A stretch of DNA of 64,000 bases, taken from assembly GCA_932294295.1 (NCBI GenBank), contig OW028573.1:56329829-56393828 (forward strand), in the 5' to 3' direction. The notes beneath the pieces were generated by a model. It saw only the letters and a list, made by a program, of their open reading frames with translations, made no database searches and had not been told where the DNA came from. This stretch comes from Alitta virens. Its lineage: Eukaryota; Annelida; Polychaeta; Phyllodocida; Nereididae. Below, in pieces: positions 19,201 through 29,665 of this stretch (position 1 is its first letter; the number at the start of each line of letters is the position of its first letter). The translations under genes were made by a program, and so were the position numbers.

Positions 19201-21750
19201 TTATACAATAGATAATAAATTTGTAAAATTCTGAGTAAAGAATGGAGTATACAAGACACAAACACTGGTCTCAATGAGGCAGTAGCCATCATACTGTATT
19301 AAAGTGTTTAAATTGTAGGCCTCTTTTTTTGAAAAAGAATATTCTTGTTAACTCCCTTGTGAGTGCAAACTGTTCCTTACTTGCATAATATAAGCAGTTA
19401 AACAAGTAAAACACATAAAATACTAGTATATGTCTAGTGGATATAACTATTACTTATGTAATCCTCACCTGGGCACCAGTTATGATCATTGGTTTTCCTA
19501 GATTTTCCATCATAAAAGACAGCGCGGATGCAGCATAGGCCATGGTGTCAGTTCCCATCAGGATGACAAATCCATCGAACGTTTCGTAGTGTTTCAAAAA
19601 TCAATTTATAAAAGTTACACAATACAAATTATCATTCTGCAGTACGGACTTTAAGATTCGGATTTTTTGTGATAATTTTTGTCATAGATATACAGAACGT
19701 GTTAATTCGAAGAATAGCAATCGGTAAATCAATGCTACTGGATCTGAAGCTTAGTCAGCTTATATGACCAGCTACCAGAGAAGACGTAATGGTGAAATGA
19801 TAATGTTTGGCATCCACACCATGTTACACATTTATCCCATGGGCGACAATGAGATGTAACTCTATACTCAACTCAACAACTATATGTACCCAGAGCTTTC
19901 TTTGGAAAATAACACTCATATCCAGGTTGTTACATAAGACAGCTGTTGTAGATCAATTGAGTATGCCAGGTACATTACGTATGGTGCCCTATTATGGTCA
20001 GTGTCCTAATATGGTCCGCTACATTTCATCTGTTGATCAGTGGCACCACTGAAGCAGTAGCATATGGAACTTTAGATATGTGTTTTCACTTTGCAAGGTC
20101 GTTCAAGGACAAATGGTTCTAATTTGTATACAAAATAAGTCACAAAATAGAGAGTGCATGAAAACCATGTTGGGGTCATCAGGGTTTCTGTTCAAACTTG
20201 CATGTTTGAAACATCCAACTTTCTGGTATGCAGTAAAAGTTTGAAGGATTTATTTCTATTTTACAGCAGAAGCTGTTTATACCAGGGAGAAATGATTTGT
20301 TAAAATCATGCAGAAGAAAAAGGTGACTATAATATGACACCGGTGTCCTAATACTGTCAATATAAGGTAACTTGTTTTGACTGGCTGTATTTTCTTATGT
20401 TTAACAAATATTTAGTTATTTTCAATGATTTTGTGAAGTGAAATAATTATGCTTAACAATAGAATTATCAGCAACCAGTAATATGTGCAAGACTTTTATT
20501 GATAGCTCTCTTAAATAAAAACCTGACCATAATAGGGCACCATACGTTAGTACAGACATCTAGAGTATATAGCAGATTTCACAGACTTGGAAACTGAACT
20601 CCAGAGGGCATTATATGAATCCAGGACACCCATTGGTTAAGGCAGTCCATCAGCCAATTGGAGCCTAGGACTAAAATGACGTCCTGTGGAGTTCAGTTTC
20701 CAAGTCGAGAAAATCTGCTGTAAGCTGCTCACTATAAAGGAACCGGAAACGTCTTACCTGTTATAGCCAATAGAATCATGTCACGGCCAACTTCATAGAC
20801 TTGAAACTTCAGAAGACGAAGCGAAGACCCCTTCTGGCGTATGGCAGTCCCTCAGCCAATGAGAGTCCTGGATTCATATGACGTCCTCTGAAGTTTTGTT
20901 TCCAAGTCTATGAAATTGGCTGTAAGCCATGACATACCAAGCCTGGAACAAAATTAACCTGTGTGTACGTAGTGAAATGACAGTGACCTACCTCAATATC
21001 CTTTCTAAATTTCTCCCACTCGTCCATGGCCATGTTGGATGAATCCAGCAATGGATCACACTCGTAAACTGCATAAATACAAGTGAAAAATTTCACCGAC
21101 TATATATTAAGAGAACAGGCTGTACAGCAGGAGTCATAATAGACTTGAAAACTATACTATATCAGACATCATTTGAATCCAGGACTCTCACTGGCTGAGA
21201 GACTGCCTTAACCATTGGGAGACCTGGATTCACATGACGTCCTCTGGAGTTTCGTCTCAAAGTCTTTAAAAACTGCTGTAATTAGCAATTATAACTGACA
21301 GGTTAGACCACTGAACTTGATGACCAAGCCCTGATTTGGGCTATATTCCATGGATCTTTTGGCGTATAGCTATATATGCATTGATACATTGATAATTACA
21401 CGAAGCAATTCTGTTTTAGATATTTTTTAAATTGTATAGCTTTATAGAGTGCTCCATTGTATTACCGTGGGGTTGTATTACCTAAATTGATCTTTACCGC
21501 TAGATGACGTACAGGGACCGACTAGTGCTTCCACCTGTTTAGAGTTTGCTCACCTGATTAAAAGGCTGGGGGTGCTGCTCTTTAGCTCAACTGGTAGGGG
21601 CGTTGTAATATAGTAACAATATATCTATACTTACGGAAGAACCAGACAGACATATTTGGATGAATTAATTCCTGGATGTTGTCTGTCATTGAAGATTGGC
21701 ATGGAGCGCAACTCTTCCACCAAGGTACCTTTTTGGGGCAGGGCTGTACA
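15135..21750 (-). CDS. ASPG: L-asparaginase (ASPG/60-kDa lysophospholipase type), partial, four exons seen
   Basis: Cytosolic type-I asparaginases hydrolyse asparagine to aspartate and ammonia. Four exons are visible: 21635-21750, 20992-21068, 19469-19594 and 15135-15218. They encode in order a segment ending L-V-L-P, a P-L-L-D-S-S-N-M segment, the [14 protein letters not shown] motif that carries a catalytic Thr-Asp pair, and the [11 protein letters not shown] segment ending at I-P-E. Phases of the last three exons fit. The first exon ends in phase 2 while the second needs phase 1, so a small exon (about 38 bases, length 2 mod 3) is missing between them. The first catalytic motif (T-G-G-T-I-G) and everything after I-P-E, including the usual ankyrin tail, were not found. 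The 19594 exon lacks an AG acceptor. Introns are packed with repeats. The identity is firm from motif order. Whether the locus works is uncertain. Confidence 0.82.
15219..16180. other. Asparaginase intron sequence, no gene seen
   Basis: AT-rich intronic sequence between the last two visible asparaginase exons. No frame, repeat family or RNA gene is recognised. Confidence 0.4.
16181..16236. repeat. (AT)n microsatellite
   Basis: Twenty-eight AT dinucleotides without interruption, within an asparaginase intron. Confidence 0.97.
16290..16590 (+). repeat. Dispersed repeat, plus-strand copy
   Basis: Two blocks, one around GCAAGAGTAGCGAGGATCTA (16337) and one around CTGATACAGGTCTCTTTTTT (16546), recur in reverse orientation at about 23545-23710 in inverted order. 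The pair therefore represents one mobile or dispersed family inserted twice in opposite orientations. No coding capacity was seen. Confidence 0.6.
17080..19215 (+). mobile_element. Non-LTR retrotransposon (CR1-like LINE), 5'-truncated and decayed
   Basis: The main frame (17174-18613) encodes a LINE reverse transcriptase with [21 protein letters not shown] and the catalytic Y-A-D-D. Just upstream the same protein continues in another frame (17085-17160), so a small indel broke it. After 18600 a short deletion and frameshift separate the frame from the typical W-R-K-A-L-R-R-L C-terminal region (18610-19065). The 3' end has AATAAA at about 19179 and an AAT-type repeated tail, typical of non-LTR elements. 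It lies in sense orientation to the plus strand inside a minus-strand asparaginase intron. No intact endonuclease domain is present, so it is a dead copy. The clade is inferred from motif style only. Confidence 0.88.
19755..19870 (-). repeat. SINE tail fragment
   Basis: Contains the reverse complement of the tail motif seen in the SINE at 30189-30535 (CATGGTGT, TCATTACGTC, GCTGGTCATAT-type words). Only the 3' part is present. Confidence 0.5.
19977..20547. mobile_element. MITE with perfect 25-base terminal inverted repeats
   Basis: The left end begins ACGTATGGTGCCCTATTATG and its exact reverse complement closes the right end; I count 25 identical paired bases. The 571-base interior is noncoding. 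The final 134 bases recur almost unchanged at 24105-24238, so the family is multicopy. No clear target duplication could be fixed, so the superfamily is unassigned. Confidence 0.75.
20571..20719. repeat. Palindromic foldback repeat, copy 1
   Basis: The outer arms AGCAGATTTC... and ...AAATCTGCT and the inner arms ACTTGGAAACTGAACTCCA and TGGAGTTCAGTTTCCAAGT are reverse complements. Two similar palindromes follow within 600 bases. It is a noncoding hairpin MITE in the asparaginase gene. Confidence 0.75.
20786..20920. repeat. Palindromic foldback repeat, copy 2
   Basis: Shares the CATAGACTTGAAAC / TTTCCAAGTCTATG arms and internal GACGTC and GGATTCATATGACG words with the neighbouring copies. It lies just downstream of the 20992-21068 asparaginase exon. 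Confidence 0.72.
21123..21279. repeat. Palindromic foldback repeat, copy 3
   Basis: ACAGCAG and CTGCTGT ends flank arms with AGACTTGAAAAC and AAGTCTTT and the shared GAATCCAGGACTC / GACCTGGATTC words. Same family as the two copies at 20.57 and 20.79 kb. It separates two asparaginase exons. Confidence 0.7.
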
Positions 21751-22033
21751 CTGAAAGTAGATCATAGTTGACAACAGGAGCCCTCTCATATTGATTCTGG
21801 ACACATACAAAAAAATAAGCAGCATTTCATTTTTGAGTGTTCTTTTTAAGTGGCGGCACATTGACGAAACTGCTTCCAGGTGTGTGTATGACTTTGTACA
21901 TTTGTATATTTGTAAATATCTACTATTGTATGTCACTTCATATTGTATGTTACTTTATATTGTATGTCAATATTCCCATCTCATATTGTATATCACTTCA
22001 TATTGTTTACCATGTTGATAACAGTGAAGAGTA

Positions 22034-22134
<101 letters not shown>

Positions 22135-22369
22135 TTATGCTTAGTGTTTAGTTTTGTTATTGTACCTGAATTGTCGTGCTAAGATTATTTGTTGGTGCTT
22201 TTTGTACCAGATATAAATCTATAGAACACCTCTAACTTAAGATATCCTACTGCTCAAGAGGTACTTCTGTGATCAGGTTTACGAATATATTGGAGGATTG
22301 GTAGTTTCGTCATAGCTTTCTGTGCATGTCCATATTACGAGAAAATATTTCTCTGGGTCAGACTGTTAT

Positions 22370-23215
22370 GTAAAAACAATTGGTGTAAAGAAATTAAATC
22401 AATTTGTGAGGAGATCGAATCTTTGTCAAGTTTTGAAAATAAGACAAGTGTCAATTTGAACCTAGCTAAGGAGAAACTGTATAGAAATGAGTGTAGAAAA
22501 TGGCAAAGAGAGGTGGAAGTTGTTCCAAAGTTGCGTTTTTATAATATGTTTAAAGATAGTTTGCTGTAGAAAATTTTGTTGTCAGTATTCAAAATAGAAA
22601 GAAAAGATCAATTTTGTCTCAATTTCATTATAGTATATCGCCATTAAGATTAGAAACTGGACGTTTTCAAGATATACCAATAGAATACCGCCATTGCCTC
22701 TTTTGTGATGATAATTTAGTAGAATCCGAAATCCATTTTATATTACACTGTCCTTTTTATAACGAAATAAGATTTGAATTGTTTAATAATGTCAGAAAAA
22801 CCTATTTCTATTTTGATTTGTTAGATGATAATGATAAAATTAAAAGACTGATGGAAGATGATACTATAAAAGAAAAAGCGATTTTTTTAACTAAGGCTTT
22901 TGAGAAAAGACAAGAGGACTTTGTATTCTTTAAAATTTAAAGGTCCAGAAAATTACATATATGTTTATCTCATTTAGATTTTTGAAAACACTGTTCAGTT
23001 ACACTTATATAATGATTTATGTTTTGCTATGTTGTTATTTTGTTTTTTGTTATGTTAGTATTTTTATGTTATTTTGTATGTTTTTGTCTTTTGAGTGCCT
23101 TATTTTAACTAATGTTAACATGTGAATTGTAAGCCCAAGAGGGCTGGGGGCTAGGCCACGAGTGCCATGAGCCCATTTCACAAAAATAAAGAATTTTCTT
23201 CTCTCTATAAGGTAG
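22370..23215 (+). mobile_element. LINE 3' end fragment
   Basis: A broken frame ending at 22940 encodes the C-terminal zinc-binding region typical of some LINE proteins: L-R-L-E-T-G-R, then C-x2-C with E-I-H-F and a histidine-cysteine pair. It is followed by a 3' UTR with a GGGCTGGGGGCTAGGCC motif and AATAAA near 23184. The 5' part in another frame (22370-22560) reads as related protein with indels. It is a second, different LINE from that at 17-19 kb. Confidence 0.78.
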
Positions 23216-23373
23216 TTCTGTAGCTTTGTTCAGCCGATTTTAGCCAAATATTGGTTACCACATGTATGCAAAATGCATAAATTAACATTTTAGACATAAT
23301 TGAATCGGTAACCATGGTATTTTACTGTAATAAAACAAGCTACACAACATGGGTCTTACAAGGGACTGACCAT

Positions 23374-23527
23374 GGCCTACATTTTACTGTGATTTATTCC
23401 AAGGAAAGTTGTGCTATAAATAGCCTGCTGCAGTGGCCAAATTGTCAGAGGCCTACATTTGACTGTGATTTATTCCAAGGAAAGTTGTGCTATAAATAGC
23501 CTGCTGCAGTGGCCAAATTGTCAGAGG
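23374..23527. repeat. Tandem duplication, 76-base unit x2
   Basis: The unit beginning GGCCTACATTT and ending AATTGTCAGA occurs twice in tandem with only one or two differences. The near identity suggests a recent duplication. Confidence 0.92.
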
Positions 23528-23539
23528 CGCTGGTATGAT

Positions 23540-23730
23540 TAACAAGAAAAGCTCTTTAAAAAAGAGACCTGTATCAGAATTGTTTAATGTAATCTAGACA
23601 TGAAAAAAAAAATGAATTGATCCATTTTTACAGACTAAAGGGCTTAGTTATTGCCGTACGTGCTATAAAATTAACTTTTCCATAGATCCTCGCTACTCTT
23701 GCCTAGCAACTGTGTTCTCGGTTCTAAACC
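23540..23730 (-). repeat. Dispersed repeat, minus-strand copy
   Basis: Reverse-complement relative of the repeat at 16290-16590: AAAGAGACCTGTATCAGAAT and AGATCCTCGCTACTCTTGCC are both present in reversed order. Confidence 0.6.
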
Positions 23731-24104
23731 ACCACCTATATGCCTAAAGTGACTTTACTCCTTCAGCAGAGTCAGCTTTTCTTGGATGCTCCACTCCAAT
23801 AAAATGAGCTAAATGAGTACTGTACTAAAGGTCTAAATTGAGTACTAAATGTCTAAATTGAGTACTAAAGGTCTAAAATGAGTACTAAAGCTCCTACCAT
23901 TGGAATCAGGTGCCCTTTTCATGGCAATTGTGCCTCCTGTGCAGATAACCAAGACCTCGGCTGTGTCTGCGTTATGAATTTGGTCCATCACTATGAGCTG
24001 GAAGAATTCTTAGTTTTGGTTTTTGAAGACAGGGGTGATGGATTCGTCATGCAAAGAGAGCCTGCTTGAATTATACTGCAACATAGATATATCTTTATTC
24101 ACTG

Positions 24105-24238
24105 TCAATGATTTTGTGAAGTGAAATAATTATGCTTAACAATAGAATTATCAGCAATCAGTAATATGTGCAAGACTTTTATTGATAGCTCTCTTAAACA
24201 AAAACCTGACCATAATAGGGCACCATACGTTAGTACAG
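24105..24238. repeat. Second copy of the right end of the 19977-20547 MITE
   Basis: One hundred and thirty-four bases, nearly identical to 20422-20555, including the CATAATAGGGCACCATACGT end. The left end is absent, so this is a truncated copy or a solo end. Confidence 0.8.
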
Positions 24239-24835
24239 TGTAGTTCAGTAAGTATGTGTGCATATGTATATGTAATTCACAATTTGAATTTCAGAAACGA
24301 CTGACTTTCACTTATTATCACAAATTCCCAAGTAGTTTTCTAAAATGCAAATATTTTCATGATTTATGAATGATATAACCATGTCAGTTTGGTCCGACTT
24401 TTGATGATGAAATATGTACAGAGTTTTATATTCACAAACTGCATATGAGTATATATCATTTTCTAAAATGGTTATTTTGAAAAAGAGCTTTTGCTCAATT
24501 TTTATTTTACCCTGAATAAATAAATAAGTCAATAAATATTATTTGCTAGATTATTTCAACATTCAACACGCCACAAGATAGCAAGGCTTCCAAAAAATTA
24601 CAGCACCATTTGAGATCATATTTCCCATGAAAAATTATACCAAGTATCTGCACAACATTTAAATTTTAGATTTCTGTTATTTCTATCTATAATATCATTA
24701 AGCAGTAGTGTGAAAGTAATTTGGTTATATTTTATTCGTTTATATACGAAAGCATTCCCCTTCAAATATGCGAACTGTTTGTTCATTTGAAACTGAGCTA
24801 GCAATGGTTTCATTGTAGATGTTTGGTGGTTATGC

Positions 24836-24995
24836 TGAAGCGAGTAAAAGACCCCACCAATAGGGTAAATATGTAACATGGTGTAGACTCCAAGCAGCCT
24901 TATCATCTCATCATTATATCTGCCTGGACTGGTGATAATATTATATGCTGCACATAAGCTTCAGAACAGTTGCCTTGAGACAATGAAATATAATT
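24836..24995 (+). repeat. SINE tail fragment
   Basis: Carries AGTAAAAGACCCCACC, GGTAAATATGTAACATGGTG, ATCTCATCATTATATCTGCC and a TTGAGACAATGAAATATAAT tail, matching the 3' part of the SINE at 30189. The tRNA-like head is missing. Confidence 0.6.
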
Positions 24996-25047
24996 ATGAA
25001 AAAGGCATTACAAAAATCTAAACAATACAGAATAAACCAAAGCTCAC

Positions 25048-25233
25048 CTTGGAGATTGTGTATTCGTGTGATGCTTTCATCGAATATCAGAAGGTTATAT
25101 ATAATCTCCATTCGAACTATATACAACACCTTCTGGGAAATCAACGTTTCAGAGAAATTGTCGATTTTGGATAGGCCAGGGGAGGGGATTATCTTGCTTT
25201 TCATGTACATCATGTACATTGCCATCTTGGTTT
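25048..25233 (-). CDS. Putative internal exon of an unrecognised gene
   Basis: A 186-base open block bounded by a GCAATCAG acceptor and an AAG|GTGAGC donor on the minus strand. It starts with two bases of a split codon and ends with one. The encoded 61 residues are hydrophobic and Met/Ile-rich, with a central S-P-G-L-S-K-I-D-N-F-S-E-T segment. I do not recognise the family. Its phase is compatible with the candidate first exon at 31226-31292 on the same strand. The antisense frame of similar length lacks splice signals. Confidence 0.4.
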
Positions 25234-25632
25234 CTGATTGCAACTGAATAATATGAAATATTTCCATAAGTTAGTCTGGTAAATGGATTATCTAGTAATT
25301 CTATGTACAATATTATCAAATAATATTCGAGTTAAATTGTTAAATCAAAAAGAAACAAACACATGACACAAGATACGCAAATCTGGGTGTTCAGAACAGT
25401 TGTTTTTACGATCATTGTATGTGGAAATATAGGGAATATGGACTTAGCAAATGAATGTTAAATGAAGTACTTGCAAAATAACAGCGGAAATATTTTAAAA
25501 AACATGAAACCTGAGTGGTTCAGTGCTTTCATTTTCTACACTACAGTTTAAATTTACTGTAATTTACCATAAAATGCTATGGTACCATGGTGTAGAGTAG
25601 TTTTACGGTATAGTCCCGTAAAATATGCGGTG

Positions 25633-25775
25633 TGTGTCTGTGTGATTTGGGCTTTACGTCCTGTATTTCTGCACCAGTTGGGCTAATTTGGACAGGCAGA
25701 GTTCATGGCAATGAGAATTGAACCCCACACCCAGCGGTTGGAAGCCCAGAGCGCTACCTCTGAGCTAGGCCCCCG
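25633..25775 (-). mobile_element. tRNA-derived SINE with 18-base target duplication
   Basis: On the minus strand the head reads GGGGGCCTAGCTCAGAGGTA, a polymerase III A box, and GGTTCAATTC forms a B box. The body ends near ACAGGACGTAAAGCCC. It is flanked by the exact direct repeat CCCGTAAAATATGCGGTG at 25615-25632 and 25776-25793, which fixes the insertion precisely. The same family occurs at 60682-60846. Confidence 0.93.
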
Positions 25776-25848
25776 CCCGTAAAATATGCGGTGACATGCT
25801 GTATGGCTGATTTGGTGTATTTCACAGCATCACATTTTCTTTGCCTTA

Positions 25849-25970
25849 CCCAGATATCATTCCAAATCGGGCCAGTGTCGTTTCTATGTCGGCCGCCGTT
25901 GGTAAAACATTGTTACAACATCGCCAACATCGCGCCGCCGTTTACACGATTTGGAATGCTATCTGGGTAG
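25849..25970. repeat. Perfect-ended hairpin repeat
   Basis: CCCAGATATCATTCCAAATC and GATTTGGAATGCTATCTGGG form inverted arms around a GC-richer loop with GGCCGCCG and GCGCCGCCG words. It is nested in the larger MITE. Confidence 0.75.
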
Positions 25971-26129
25971 CTGTAAATTTTATAGTATTATGGCGTAGGA
26001 TAGATTCACAGTATCTAACCATAAAAGATTTACGGTAGCAGGCTGCATACCAAATTAACAGTATTTTACCGTAAAAACTACAGTTAAATTGCAAGACAAC
26101 TACGGAAACTTGTTACAGTGTAAAGAATA

Positions 26130-28590
26130 GTGTACAAAAAATGTGCAGTTAATATATCTTTGTTTGCATCATCAAGATAATAATAAGGAGATTTTCTCTG
26201 AACTGTATGAGGTTATTTGGTTCGTTTCCATTCTAATAATGAAAACTAGTTTTATTAGGCAAATGTACATCAACTCCGTTTTGCATTTGTTATTTTAGGA
26301 TAAATTAGGGAATCTGAGCGATAGGTATATACATTTTCGCAAGCTTAGCTTTCCTGAAATGTAACTTGTAAACTGCGTTGTTAAATCGTTTAATAAAAAT
26401 TATGTGGTTTAGTCAGACGAAAAGGTATGGTACACTTTATAAGTTTATAGGGCACCTTGGTCAATTTTTTTCCGCAAAGGGGTAAATCATACTGCCTGTA
26501 GGGAGTGAGGTTCCTAAAAAACTGCTGAGAAATTAATCAAAGTATTTTATTTAAAAAGTGAAATTGCCAACAAATAATACTATAACAATTAGTTTATATA
26601 CGGAGATAACAGGGTAGAACAATTAATTAATTCATTCATTCTACATTGATCAAACTAAAAATGTAAGCCAATAATAAAAAAGAATTAACATTTATTAAAC
26701 GAAAACTGATTAATTCATCAATGGATTAATTCATTCATTCATTTGTCTATATAGAAATAAACTCAGAAGAGCTATATACTGCATGACAATACACAATCTA
26801 TAAATGTTTTGCACATAAACTATAGGCCTAGTATATTTTACACTAATTTATTTTGTGCAAATATCATCAGTCTATGTCAGTTATAAAGTCTTTAATGACT
26901 ATATAATAAATAAAAAAAAACTAAAAAAAACTGGACTCTTCGGTTCTTGGAACATTATACTTCACAGAACTTGACACTTTGACCTTACTTCCAACTAAAT
27001 ATTTTGTATGTTCAACATGTTCTATATCCTGGTTTTTATTAATAATAATCCGGAATTGAGACTAACATGATGCCTTTCAGATAAAAAAAGAAATAATTAT
27101 AAATCCAATTTATAAAATATTCAGAATATAATAAATAGTCTGTTTGCATTACCTGTTCATTACAATCAGTAAACTACTATTAGAAGATGTTCAGATGTTT
27201 TATTTGTTCACAGTATGTAGTATTTCAATATGGTTAGTACATTACATAAACAATAAATGACATTAGCATACTGCGGGGGATGTGCACTAGCTTACTAAAA
27301 AGCTGTAAAATTGTGCACACCCCTTACATTATAAATAAAAGGAAAAAAGACGCTAAATAAATTAAATTGAAATTAAATTCATATAGTGAAACATAATTTA
27401 AGAAAAAAAGAAAGAAAAAAAAGAAGTATTTGTACCATATATGGAAAAATAGCTAGATATAATATATAGTACCAAAAGGATCATGATTTAAAAATGCATT
27501 AATATCTGATATTTCTTTTTTTAATAAAGGCATGCAAATATTATTATTTTTTTTTAACAAATGAACTTTCATGTATAGTCCCTCCCCTCACCACATCAAA
27601 ATAACCTTATCATTATTTAAACTATGATCATGAATTTGACTCGTGATTTCAATGAACAGGCATTTGAAAACTCGTGCAAAATGGATTATTAAAATATTTC
27701 CTTATCTTCATACTGATAACCATATTATATCATAATTTCATATGTGAAGTAGAAAAATTCAGTGAAAGAATTTATCCCCGAATTTAATCATATTATATAT
27801 GGCCTAATTGTTTGTTGGGTATATGTGCCATAAATGAATTAAAATGACCCACATTTTTTTCTATAAATGCAGCAGTTTATTACTTATTATGGTGAAGACA
27901 GAACTAATAAGTAAATTAATGGATTCATAATGATGATAAATAGATAGATAGATAAATAATATAAAAGTCATAATAAAACAATAGACACTGCATCATCACG
28001 AATTTAAGTGTAATTAGTTTAGTTTCAGTTAATTTTTATTAGCGTGACACATGGTAATACATCTAGCCTATTTCAGGCTTACGAGTCACGTATGACAATT
28101 AAAACAATGTAATAAATGCAGTGGAAAAAAAAGCAACATAGTTGTACAAATTAGTAAGAAATAAAACTAGTTGTAAAGCAAAGACGGACGCTTAGTAAAC
28201 CATTCATTGATAATATTTGCTGTTGACTTAATACTAACACTTTTGCATACGTACCAGTATTTGTAATTTTTCTTCATTATTTAGGGACGGAGAGTTTGGG
28301 TAATGATCTATTATTTTGTCCAAAAAAAAACTTCTCTAAAATCGTCATATTTATAAAGAATATTCGAAGAAAAAGTAGTAAAAATCAAAGAAAAGAGTGT
28401 TCTGTTGCTATGGCAACCACTTATCAAGGTTGGATAATCAAGGTTCCTATAAAGTCTATTTATAGCTCCTTATGGGAGACTCAAAACTATGGTGCAGACA
28501 CAAGTGGAAGGTAGACGTCTACTTGAGAGTTATATTTTGGCCTACTCGCGTATTGAAAAAGGATAACGCATACAAATCACGCGTGATTTA
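26130..28590. other. AT-rich noncoding region
   Basis: About 2.4 kb of strongly AT-rich sequence with short ATTCATTC and GATAGATA runs. I found no exon, element end or RNA gene. It may hold introns of the asparaginyl-tRNA synthetase gene. Confidence 0.4.
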
Positions 28591-28593
28591 AAC

Positions 28594-28690
28594 CATGCCT
28601 GTCTCCATCAATTGATGACGTTAACAACAGTCGATGAGTACAATTAGAACATTGGTGATGTCATCAATTGTTTGGAGACAGGCATTCAAG
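28594..28690. repeat. Inverted repeat upstream of the synthetase exon
   Basis: ATGCCTGTCTCCATCAATTG pairs with CAATTGTTTGGAGACAGGCA with few mismatches around a loop of about 40 bases. AATCACGCGTGATT and AAATCACACATGACT extend the pairing outside. It is a small foldback element about 100 bases before the exon acceptor. Confidence 0.65.
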
Positions 28691-28793
28691 AAATCACACA
28701 TGACTTACATGCCCTAGGCCTATAACTTACGGTTTTTTAACTCTCAGGCAACAAATTGGCAACCACATCTTACTTTATTTATTTTTCCCATAG

Positions 28794-29607
28794 GTGGATC
28801 AACACTCTTCAAATTTGACTACTTTGGATTGGAGACCTACCTGACGCAGTCATCCCAGCTGTACCTTGAAACTGCGTGCCAGCCCTTGGTGATGTATTTT
28901 GTATTGCGCAGTCTTACAGAGCTGAACAGTCTCGCACGCGACATCACTTGGCTGAGTACACCCACATAGAGGGAGAGTGTGGCTTTATTTCGTATGAAGA
29001 TTTACTCGATCGGGTTGAAGATCTGGTTTGCGATGTAGTGGATAGAGTTTTAAAATCCCCACTAAGTTCACTTGTTTATGATCTCAACCCTGGTTTCAAA
29101 CCACCCGGGCGTCCCTTCTTTCGCATGCCATACAGCGATGCCATCAAGTATTTGAAAGAGCACGATATTTGCAAAGACGACGGCACGTTTTACGAATATG
29201 GCGAAGATATTCCTGAGGCACCTGAGCGTAAGATGACAGACCAAATAGGAAAGCCGATCTTCCTTTGCAGATTCCCTGTGCCCATCAAGTCTTTTTACAT
29301 GCAGCCTTGTGCAGATAATCCTGAGGAAACAGAATCTGTTGATCTGCTTATGCCAGGTGTTGGGGAGATCATCAGTGGGTCCATGCACATGGACAGCTAC
29401 GATAACCTCATGAAGGGTTATGAGAGAGAGGGCATCGACCCTAACCCTTACTACTGGTACACAGACCAAAGAAAGTATGGCACATTCCCCCATGGTGGCT
29501 ATGGTCTGGGCTTAGAGAGGTTCCTTACATGGTTACTTGGCAGACAACATATTCGAGAAGTTTGCCTCTATCCTCGATTTATTGAGAGGTGCATTCCAAA
29601 AGGTTGA
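28794..29607 (+). pseudogene. NARS1: Asparaginyl-tRNA synthetase, C-terminal catalytic exon with a frameshift
   Basis: Cytosolic class II AsnRS charges tRNA-Asn. After a good CCCATAG acceptor, the sequence encodes the catalytic core from L-F-K-F-D-Y-F-G through [12 protein letters not shown], the motif 2 region (Y-R-A-E-Q-S) and motif 3 (G-Y-G-L-G-L-E-R-F), ending at the expected C terminus. Between L-E-T and the following P-A-L-G-D-V-F one base is missing (near 28872), shifting the frame. Two arginines that are conserved across AsnRS are histidine: the one before H-L-A-E (CAT 28942-28944) and the one in the G-S-M-R motif (CAC 29386-29388). Both fit CpG decay. Upstream exons are not seen. A 3' AATAAA lies at 29660. 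A decaying copy is more likely than assembly error, because three independent lesions coincide, but both remain possible. Confidence 0.85.
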
Positions 29608-29659
29608 TTTAAGATAAGCTCTAATTCTTAATGTTGTTAGAAGTTAATTGGGTTTTGGA

Positions 29660-29665
29660 AATAAA
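29660..29665 (+). terminator. Polyadenylation signal AATAAA
   Basis: A canonical hexamer 53 bases after the synthetase stop codon, in the expected place for the transcript 3' end. Confidence 0.5.

Larger units (their letters stand above)
25535..26125. mobile_element. MITE with ACTGTA/TTTACGGTAAA termini, split by a SINE
   Basis: The left part has TACACTACAGTTTAAATTTA and the right part TTTTACCGTAAAAACTACAG...TTACAGTGTAAAG, which are imperfect inverted repeats. Interior TTTACGGTA words recur. A SINE sits inside it. Superfamily not determined. Confidence 0.5.

Noticed and set aside
21545..21605. tRNA-like phrase CTTTAGCTCAACTGGTAGGG
   Set aside because: Resembles a polymerase III A box, but no B box or cloverleaf follows; probably a truncated SINE head and too short to call.
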